Shown here piece by piece: positions 1 through 5,678 of a DNA stretch of 18,449 nt (positions within the stretch are counted from its first letter, which is position 1; every line of letters begins with the position of its first letter). The DNA comes from Caulobacterales bacterium RIFOXYB1_FULL_67_16 (GTDB lineage: Bacteria; Pseudomonadota; Alphaproteobacteria; Caulobacterales; Caulobacteraceae): assembly GCA_001796045.1 (NCBI GenBank), contig MGLN01000185.1, positions 5,412 to 23,860 of the forward strand, in the 5' to 3' direction. Both the position numbers and the translations under genes were made by a program. The notes beneath the pieces are model-generated. The model was not told the DNA's origin. It did not search any database and worked only from the letters and a program-made list of their open reading frames with translations.

Positions 1-679
1 GCTTGGCCTTGATCATCTCCCGCAGGGCGTCGTCGTACCGGTCCTTGAAGGTGGTCGGGTCGAAGTCGGTCTCCTTTTGGGCGATGATCCGGGCGGCGAT
101 ATCGACCATGTCCTTGTCGGCCTTCACCGATGGAATATCGTCGAAATAGTCTTCAGCCTCGCGCACCTCGTCGTGCGCGCGCAGCGAATAGGCCACCAGG
201 CCCTTGCCGCGCACCTCCAGGGCCAGCTGGCGCTCGCGCCCCCGCAACACCAGAGTGCCTATGGCGATCTTGCCCGCGCTCTTCATGGCGTCGCGGATCA
301 CGGCGAAGGCCTCAGCCCCCACGCCCTTCTCCGGCACGACATAGAAGGGGTCGTCCCAGTACAGCCGGTCGATCTCGTCTTCGTCGACGAAGCTGTCGAT
401 ACAGATGGTCCGGGTGGTCTCCAGCTTGACCTTGTCGAAGTCGGCGTCGTCGAACAGGACGTATTCGTCCTTGGACACCTCATAGCCCTTGACCAGATCC
501 GACCGCTCGACCGGCCCCGCGTCCGGATCCGTTGGAACCATGCGGATGCGGTTGTTGGTGTCGGGATTGATCAGGTGGAAACTGACGTGGGCCGAGGACG
601 AGGTGGCCGTGTAGAGGGCCACAGGGCAGGTCACCAAGGACAGTTTCAGATGTCCCTGCCAGGTGGGTCGCGCGGCCAT
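1..679 (-). CDS. ku: Ku protein, bacterial non-homologous end joining (3' end outside window)
   Basis: This encodes the DNA-end-binding Ku homodimer of bacterial NHEJ, which encircles double-strand break ends and recruits the ligase LigD. The reading frame starts at ATG 679, preceded by AGGAGA 8 bases upstream. It runs without a stop to base 1, so 226 residues are visible; family members are usually about 260-350 residues, so the C-terminus lies outside. The start MAARPTWQGHLKLSLVTCPV matches the Ku N-terminal strand, where the usual form is R-x-x-W-x-G-x-(L/I)-x-(F/L)-(G/S)-L-V. Later segments such as VKGYEVSKDEYV, YWDDPFYVVPEKG, AIGTLVLRGRER and DMVDIAARII are typical of the Ku beta-barrel core and the following helix. 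It is the last visible gene of a minus-strand series, 71 bp after the TIGR02588-like gene, and has its own candidate stress promoter in that gap. A ligD gene would be expected nearby but is not in the window. Confidence 0.93.
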   Translation of the reverse strand, partial: MAARPTWQGHLKLSLVTCPVALYTATSSSAHVSFHLINPDTNNRIRMVPTDPDAGPVERSDLVKGYEVSKDEYVLFDDADFDKVKLETTRTICIDSFVDEDEIDRLYWDDPFYVVPEKGVGAEAFAVIRDAMKSAGKIAIGTLVLRGRERQLALEVRGKGLVAYSLRAHDEVREAEDYFDDIPSVKADKDMVDIAARIIAQKETDFDPTTFKDRYDDALREMIKAK

Positions 680-706
680 GGTCGTCTCCTGCGTCGGTCT
701 GCCGAA

Positions 707-735
707 CCTAACGCCGCAGATGCCCGACCGTTTCC
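707..735 (-). promoter_or_regulatory. Candidate EcfG-type (general stress sigma) promoter for ku
   Basis: On the minus strand, GGAAA (731-735) is followed by a 17-base spacer and CGTT (710-713). The alphaproteobacterial EcfG/SigT/RpoE2 consensus is GGAAC, 16-17 bases, CGTT, so this matches 8 of 9 fixed positions. Reading the -35 as GAAAC with a 16-base spacer gives the same score. The -10 ends about 30 bases before the ku start codon, leaving a short leader that contains the AGGAGA ribosome site. The element lies in the 71-bp gap between the two genes. This is a pattern match by eye, not a measured start site. Confidence 0.5.
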
Positions 736-750
736 GTGCGCCTGCCAGGG

Positions 751-1122
751 CTATGGCGCGGACCAGGCCTTGACCCTCACCGCAGCCGCCCTCGGATCGG
801 CGTGGAACATGACATAGGCCTCGGCTTGGCCGTGGCCCGGGACATAGTCGAGGGTCGCCGTCGCGGTCTGATCGCCCAGTTCGGCCTCGACGGACACGGC
901 TGCGGCGGTATCGTCCCCAGCATTGGACACCAAGACCGTGGCGACATGACCGGCGGAGGTCGTCTCCACCTTGACGATCCGCGCGCTGAGTGCAGGCGGG
1001 GCGCTGGGCTGCACGGCCTCCCAGGCCATCAGACCGATCGCTGCGGCAGTCACGGCCGCGCCGACACCGGCCATCGTCCATTGCAGCACCGGCCGTTTCT
1101 GAGCGGTCCCCTTCTTGGCCAT
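751..1122 (-). CDS. TIGR02588-like small membrane-anchored protein of unknown function
   Basis: The function is not known. The 123-residue product begins with a basic stretch (MAKKGTAQKRP), then one hydrophobic segment at about residues 15-37. About 85 residues rich in beta-prone sequence follow (IVKVETTSAGHVATVLVSN and YVMFHADPRAAAVRVKAW). This predicts an N-terminally anchored protein with a small Ig-like or beta-sandwich domain on the outer face of the inner membrane. Size, layout and position next to the multi-spanning gene at 1126-1950 fit the TIGR02588 family, which is known to sit beside TIGR02587; the family name comes from recall and was not searched. Its ATG lies only 3 bases after the stop of that neighbour, so the two are almost certainly co-translated. 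The ribosome site is poor, which is consistent with coupling. Confidence 0.8.
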   Translation of the reverse strand: MAKKGTAQKRPVLQWTMAGVGAAVTAAAIGLMAWEAVQPSAPPALSARIVKVETTSAGHVATVLVSNAGDDTAAAVSVEAELGDQTATATLDYVPGHGQAEAYVMFHADPRAAAVRVKAWSAP

Positions 1123-1125
1123 GGC

Positions 1126-1950
1126 TCAGACCAGCAGCCGGGCGGCAGCCGCGCCGATGGAGGCCGGAAAGCCCAGGACGATCATGGTGTGCACGATCCC
1201 GCCTAGCGAATGTCCGTCCGTACGCCCGAAGACAAACAGGACGAGCAGGCTCACCCCCAGGGCGATCGCATAGCCGGGCAGGGTGAAATACAGAAAGGCT
1301 TCGACCGGATGATCCGCCTCCTCCTGACCGGCGAAGCCCGCCTTGAAGACGATGGCGTGGAGCAGCAGGACCGACAGGCCGATCAGACCCAGAGCGTGAA
1401 TCGCCGTGGTCTTGTAGGCGATCAGGATCATCTCTTCGGTCGGGGCCACGTTCAGGGCGAAGAACAGGGCGCCCGCCGCCATCAGAAACAGTTCGCCCCT
1501 GTAGGAGGCCTGGCCTTCATCGGTCTGGCCTTGGCCGCCGCTCAGTTGCTTGCGGGCCAGCAGCGCGCCCATGGCGCCGGGGATCGCCTGAAGCGCGACC
1601 ATGCCGGCCGCCGCCTGGGGCGAGGTGCTCGCCGTCAGCACGCCGAACAGGGCCAGGAGGATGAAGGCGGTCAGGAAGCCGACGGCCAGGGCCACGGCGG
1701 TGTCGAGCAGGTCGTTGCGCACGCCCCGGCGGTCCGAGAAACCCGCGTAGAAGGCAAGGCCGTAGAGAAAGGGCAGGCCCGCCCCGACGAGCAGCAGCCG
1801 GCGCCAGGGGTTCATGGCTGTCCCCGCCTGCCACATCTCCATCGTCATCAGCAGGGGGATGCTGAACACCAGAGCCCCGGCGAAGGCGCGGCCCAGGTCC
1901 TTGAGATAGGCCCTTTCCAGGCTCGATGCGGCGGGAGCGACGAGGCTCAT
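1126..1950 (-). CDS. TIGR02587-like polytopic membrane protein of unknown function
   Basis: This is an integral inner-membrane protein of 274 residues with about eight hydrophobic segments, at roughly residues 21-40, 50-70, 80-105, 113-132, 151-180, 184-205, 217-242 and 249-272. An acidic motif, VAPTEEMILIAY (about 168-179), sits in or next to a membrane segment and is the most likely functional site. Size, topology and pairing with the downstream small protein fit TIGR02587, a family without an assigned role. The start chosen is ATG 1950 (MSLVAPAASSLERAYL), 7 bases after the stop of the debranching enzyme. The frame stays open to 2061, but the extra residues would lie inside that upstream gene and look like shadow sequence. 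It is probably transcribed with the upstream carbohydrate genes and translated together with the gene at 751-1122. Confidence 0.82.
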   Translation of the reverse strand: MSLVAPAASSLERAYLKDLGRAFAGALVFSIPLLMTMEMWQAGTAMNPWRRLLLVGAGLPFLYGLAFYAGFSDRRGVRNDLLDTAVALAVGFLTAFILLALFGVLTASTSPQAAAGMVALQAIPGAMGALLARKQLSGGQGQTDEGQASYRGELFLMAAGALFFALNVAPTEEMILIAYKTTAIHALGLIGLSVLLLHAIVFKAGFAGQEEADHPVEAFLYFTLPGYAIALGVSLLVLFVFGRTDGHSLGGIVHTMIVLGFPASIGAAAARLLV

Positions 1951-1957
1951 GGTGCGG

Positions 1958-4105
1958 TCACCGCAGCGTGCGGACGGCGACGCGTCCTTGCCTATGGTCC
2001 GGAATGACCACGGCGCGGCCGTCGATATGCCGGATCGAAAGGTCGACCACGGCCTCTCCAACCTTCAGGCCCGAGATCTTGAGACGTTCCAGCCCTGCGG
2101 GCAGCACAGGATCGGCCAGCTCGACGGCGCCGGACCAGGCGTCGATCGACAGGCCCAACGACGCCTGCAGCATCAGGAAGACGGAACCCGCCGCCCAGGC
2201 CTGGGGCAGGCAGGCCACCGGATAGGCGATGGGCGGCTCCCCGGGCGCGCGGGGGAACCCGCAGAACAGCTCGGGCAGACGCAGGTGGAAATGGGCGGCT
2301 GCGGCGTAGATCTCGGCGAGGATTTCGGCGACGGCGCCCCGTTCGCCATAGCGGGCCATGCCGGCCGCAGCCATGGCGGTGTCGTGCGGCCAGACCGAGC
2401 CGTTGTGATAGCTCATCGGATTGAAGCGGGCCTGGCCGAGCTCCAGGGTGCGGATGCCCCATCCGGTGCGGAAGTCGGCCGAGAGAAGGCGTTTGCACAC
2501 ACGACGCGCCCGCTCTGGGGAGGGCAGGCCGGTGAACAACAGATGGCCCGCATTGGAGGCGATGGCCCGGCAGGGTGCGCCGTCTCCGTCCAGGGCCACG
2601 GCGTAGAAGCCTTCATCCTCCATCCAGTACCGGTCTTCGACCAGGTCGCGGACCTGATCGGCGCGGTCGCTCCATTCGGACGCGCGCGCGTCGCCGAGAC
2701 GCCGGCCGAGATCGGCCAGGGCGCGCCAGGCGGCGAAGGCGTAGCCCTGGACCTCCAGCAGGGCTATGGGCCCTGTCGGGAAACGCCCGTCGGCGTGGAA
2801 GATGGAATCCTCCGAGTCCTTCCAGCCCTGGTTCGAAAGACCGGTGTCGGCGCCGCGCTGATAGTCGATCAGACCGTCGCCGTTGGAGTCGCCATAGTCC
2901 CGCATCCAGTCGGCGGCGGCGATCAGATTGGGCCAGAGCGCGCGGATCAGGTCCAGATCGCCGGTCCGTTCCGCATAGGCGCCGGCCAGGGCGATGAACA
3001 GGCAGGTTGTGTCGACCCCGCCGTAATAGAGCCCGAAGGGCACCTCGTGCAGGGCGCTCATCTCGCCGCCCCGCGTCTCGTGCATGATCTTGCCGGGTTG
3101 GCTGTCCTGATACAGCGAGACCTCTGTCGCCTGGCGAGAGGCGAGGTAGGTCAGCACGCCCTTGGCCAGGGACGGATCGAGCCACAGCATCTGCCAGGCC
3201 GCGATGATGCCGTCGCGCCCGAACGGGGTCGAGAACCAGGGCGTGCCCGCATAGGGATAGGGGCCGGTCGGCAGGTCGGTGGTCAGCAGGGCCATGTCCG
3301 CCCGCGACTGGTCCAGCCAGTCGTTGAAGCGGGGGCTGCGCGGCCCGCGCACCGTCGCCCCGCGTCGTCGCTTGGCGCGCATGGCCAATCGGGCCTGGAT
3401 GGCGTTGAGTCGCCAGCGGGCGGCGTCCGGCGCCTCGCAGGAATCCACCCCGCATTCGATGAACAGGTCCATTGACCGCCCCTTGGGCAGGCTGAACATG
3501 AACTCCGCTCGGTGGTGGGTCAGACGCGCCGGGGGTTCCGAGAAGGCCAGGCAGCTGAGGCGGTCCACCCCGTCCAGGCCGGTATACCGGAAGCTGACCC
3601 TTCGTCCGTCCGTCGTGGGACTGTGAATAGTCCCACGCTTGGCGCGCCGCGTGCCGCGCACCTGGAAGATATCTGCGAAGTCCGCACCGAAGTCGAAGGC
3701 GAGAGGCAGGAGTATATCCTCGACCCCGTGGTTGACCATCTGGATGCGCTCGAACATCCGCCGCCCCCAGAGAAAACGGCGCCGTTCGATGTGCATCACC
3801 CCGGCCGGCGCAGACCGGCCGCCCATAGGGGGCAGGGGGCGGTTGGTGGTGTGGCAGGAGAAGAATACATTGTCCTGGCTGACGCCTGACGACAGGCGCG
3901 AAGGCCTCTGCAGGCCGACCGTCATGGTCCAGCGGGAAAGCACCCGGGTGTCGCCGGCGAACAGACCGTCGGCGCCGCCGGTCATGTCGCCCCAGCCGTC
4001 CGCCACCAGGAAGGTGTCGCCTTCCTTGAGGGCCATCAGCTGTTCTAGACCGGACGCCTCGATGGATTCGCCGGCGGCGATCTGGGTGCTGTAGGCGTCG
4101 TCCAT
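1958..4105 (-). CDS. Amylo-alpha-1,6-glucosidase family (glycogen debranching-type) enzyme
   Basis: The 715-residue product is a glucosidase of the bacterial debranching-enzyme type. It is expected to cleave alpha-1,6-linked glucosyl branches or related oligosaccharides in the cytoplasm; the substrate is inferred from family. The N-terminal domain (about 25-225) carries GLFAGDTRVLSRW (47-59), the signature of the GDE N-terminal 'bis' domain. The C-terminal (alpha/alpha)6 barrel (about 255-650) carries PWFSTPFGRDGI (289-300), GLYYGGVDTT (358-367), NQGWKDSEDS (425-434, probable catalytic region) and MSYHNGSVWPHDTA (564-577). No separate 4-alpha-glucanotransferase TIM barrel is present, unlike eukaryotic debranching enzymes; about 700 residues is normal for the bacterial form. 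ATG 4105 is preceded by a modest AGAGAGA site. It lies 172 bp after the GT4 gene, with a hairpin between, and 7 bp before the TIGR02587-like gene. Confidence 0.9.
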   Translation of the reverse strand: MDDAYSTQIAAGESIEASGLEQLMALKEGDTFLVADGWGDMTGGADGLFAGDTRVLSRWTMTVGLQRPSRLSSGVSQDNVFFSCHTTNRPLPPMGGRSAPAGVMHIERRRFLWGRRMFERIQMVNHGVEDILLPLAFDFGADFADIFQVRGTRRAKRGTIHSPTTDGRRVSFRYTGLDGVDRLSCLAFSEPPARLTHHRAEFMFSLPKGRSMDLFIECGVDSCEAPDAARWRLNAIQARLAMRAKRRRGATVRGPRSPRFNDWLDQSRADMALLTTDLPTGPYPYAGTPWFSTPFGRDGIIAAWQMLWLDPSLAKGVLTYLASRQATEVSLYQDSQPGKIMHETRGGEMSALHEVPFGLYYGGVDTTCLFIALAGAYAERTGDLDLIRALWPNLIAAADWMRDYGDSNGDGLIDYQRGADTGLSNQGWKDSEDSIFHADGRFPTGPIALLEVQGYAFAAWRALADLGRRLGDARASEWSDRADQVRDLVEDRYWMEDEGFYAVALDGDGAPCRAIASNAGHLLFTGLPSPERARRVCKRLLSADFRTGWGIRTLELGQARFNPMSYHNGSVWPHDTAMAAAGMARYGERGAVAEILAEIYAAAAHFHLRLPELFCGFPRAPGEPPIAYPVACLPQAWAAGSVFLMLQASLGLSIDAWSGAVELADPVLPAGLERLKISGLKVGEAVVDLSIRHIDGRAVVIPDHRQGRVAVRTLR

Positions 4106-4195
4106 ACGGTCTCTCTCTGCTTTTCCGAGGCCTGGTCCAGAGCCGTGTCCACCCGTGCGGCTTCCGCCGGCCGCTTTGAAGAACCTAATGGCAAA

Positions 4196-4232
4196 GGCGG
4201 CGGAGGGTTCAGCTCCGCCGCCTGTTTTTCTT
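4196..4232. terminator. Strong GC hairpin between glycosyltransferase and debranching genes
   Basis: GGCGGCGGA (4196-4204) and TCCGCCGCC (4214-4222) form a perfect 9-bp stem, extendable to 10 bp by G4205-C4213, with a 7-base loop. On the plus strand a run TGTTTTTCTT follows, so the U-tract is best for plus-strand transcripts. On the minus strand, the direction of both flanking genes, only TTTGCC follows the stem. It may therefore be a bidirectional, partial or attenuating terminator that uncouples the debranching operon from the GT4 gene, or a stop for antisense transcripts. Confidence 0.55.
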
Positions 4233-4277
4233 CGTCAAACCGCCAATACCCAGCTTGCCTCGCCGCAAGCCGGGGGC

Positions 4278-5411
4278 TCAGGCCAGTGCGGCGAAGCTCC
4301 GGTCTTCGGCCAGGGGACGCAGAGGCGTCACCACATCGTCCAGGATCGCTTCCGTGCCCAGCACGGCGCCTGCGAACGGGCGGCGCGCCAGCAGATCGCC
4401 GTAGACGTCCAGATACCGGCGCGCCATCGCCGTGGCCGAGAAGCGCAGATCGAACCGCGCCCGCACGGCGTCGCGATCCAGCAGATGGACGCGGCTGGCG
4501 GCCGCCACCGCCTGTTCCATGGTGTCCACCAGGAAGCCGGTCGCCCCGTCCTCGATGATTTCGGGGGTGGAGCCGCAGCGGAATGCCACGACCGGCGTCC
4601 CGCAGGCCATGGCTTCGATCATCACCAGCCCGAACGGCTCGGGCCAGTCGATCGGGAACAGCAGGGCGTCGGCGCCGCCCAGGAAGGCCGACTTCTGATG
4701 ATCGCCGATCTCCCCGACGAACTCGATCAGAGGATTGGCCTCAACCAGCGGGCGGATCGTCTCTTCCCAGTAAATCTTGTCGGCCGCGTCCACCTTGGCC
4801 GCGATCTTCAGCGGCTTGCCCAGTTTGGTGGCGATCTCGATGGCGCGATCGGGTCGTTTCTCCGGCGATATCCTTCCCAGGAAGGCCAGATAGCCCTGCG
4901 ACCTGGGCGAGAAGATATACTGATCTCCTGGCATGCCGTGGTGCACCGTCGCCTTCCAGTTGGCGAGCGGCAGGGGCTTGCGTTGGTCGTCAGAGATGGA
5001 GACGAGCCCATACTCGTTCCACCGCGCATAGACGCCCGCCAGATCCTTCATGTCCAGACGGCCGTGCAGGGTCGTCAAAGTCTTGTCCGCATAGGCGCGG
5101 AACATGGGCAGGTGAATCATGTCCGTGTGGAAGTGCACCACGTCGAACTCGTCCACCCGGTCCAGGACCTCGCCCAGCATCGAAAGGTGGGCGGCGAGAT
5201 CCGATTTCAAAGGGGCGGGATCAAGACGGATCGCCTGGTCCCTGACTGGAACCAGCCTCGCTCGGGTCTGGGCGTCGGCGCTGGCGAACAGGGTCACGTC
5301 GTGACCCAGATCGACCAAGGCGTCGGTCAAATGCGCCACGACGCGCTCGGTACCGCCATACAGCTTAGGAGGGACGGCCTCGTAAAGCGGAGTGACCTGC
5401 GCGATCTTCAT
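4278..5411 (-). CDS. GT4-family glycosyltransferase
   Basis: This is a 377-residue retaining glycosyltransferase of GT-B fold, with two Rossmann-like domains, that transfers sugar from a nucleotide-sugar donor. Acceptor and donor cannot be read from the sequence. The N-terminal domain opens with MKIAQVTPLYEAVPPKLYGG and GGTERVV (19-25), the GT4 acceptor-side glycine loop. The donor domain contains GRISPEKRPDRAIEIA (179-194) and the EX7E motif EPFGLVMIE (258-266), followed by AMACGTPVVAF and GSTPEIIEDGATGFLV. The start is ATG 5411, with GGAG about 12 bases upstream; the frame remains open far beyond, antisense to the LOV kinase gene, but that extension has no credible protein content. Pairing with a debranching enzyme suggests a storage or osmo-protective glucan, or a surface saccharide; this is inference. 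It is divergent from the LOV kinase across 267 bp. Confidence 0.9.
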   Translation of the reverse strand: MKIAQVTPLYEAVPPKLYGGTERVVAHLTDALVDLGHDVTLFASADAQTRARLVPVRDQAIRLDPAPLKSDLAAHLSMLGEVLDRVDEFDVVHFHTDMIHLPMFRAYADKTLTTLHGRLDMKDLAGVYARWNEYGLVSISDDQRKPLPLANWKATVHHGMPGDQYIFSPRSQGYLAFLGRISPEKRPDRAIEIATKLGKPLKIAAKVDAADKIYWEETIRPLVEANPLIEFVGEIGDHQKSAFLGGADALLFPIDWPEPFGLVMIEAMACGTPVVAFRCGSTPEIIEDGATGFLVDTMEQAVAAASRVHLLDRDAVRARFDLRFSATAMARRYLDVYGDLLARRPFAGAVLGTEAILDDVVTPLRPLAEDRSFAALA

Positions 5412-5678
5412 GGCTTGCTTGCTCCGACCCGCCGAAATAGGGGCCGCAGCAGATAATGACCGATCCACAAACGGGTTCCGGGTCGAGGGAAGTTTCTTTA
5501 AGGGTTCTGGTGGCTTACGGTCTGCGGCTGTGGCGGGGGTCGGATCTCTGAACGAAGGGTGGCGGTGAACCGCACGCCCTGCGCCGGACATCTGCTTCGA
5601 AGGATGAACCGTAGAGCTTTTTGAGTGTTCAATGACCGAGCGCGCCCTTGTGCGAGGGCGAGGCGGAGGCTGAGGCGG
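5412..5678. promoter_or_regulatory. Divergent intergenic region between GT4 and LOV kinase genes
   Basis: This 267-bp gap must hold the promoters of both divergent genes. On the minus strand, GAAAC (5492-5496), 18 bases and CGTT (5470-5473) form an imperfect EcfG-like pair about 60 bases before the GT4 start. On the plus strand I see no convincing -35/-10 pair. The kinase leader has a small hairpin (CGCCCT 5643-5648 pairing with AGGGCG 5655-5660) just before the ribosome site GGAGG (5665-5669). The frame of the kinase is also open here from GTG 5625, but residues read from it are arginine-rich (ARARRRLRR) and appear to be translated leader. Confidence 0.35.

Noticed and set aside
1949..3475. 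Long plus-strand open frame (508 codons) opposite the debranching enzyme gene
   Set aside because: It is antisense to a well-supported gene; the product is rich in G, Q, R, A and H with no domain pattern, as expected from high-GC shadow frames.
4155..5456. Plus-strand open frame (433 codons) opposite the GT4 gene
   Set aside because: The GT4 motifs (GGTERV, EX7E) on the minus strand are decisive; the plus frame shows no recognisable motif and no good ribosome site.
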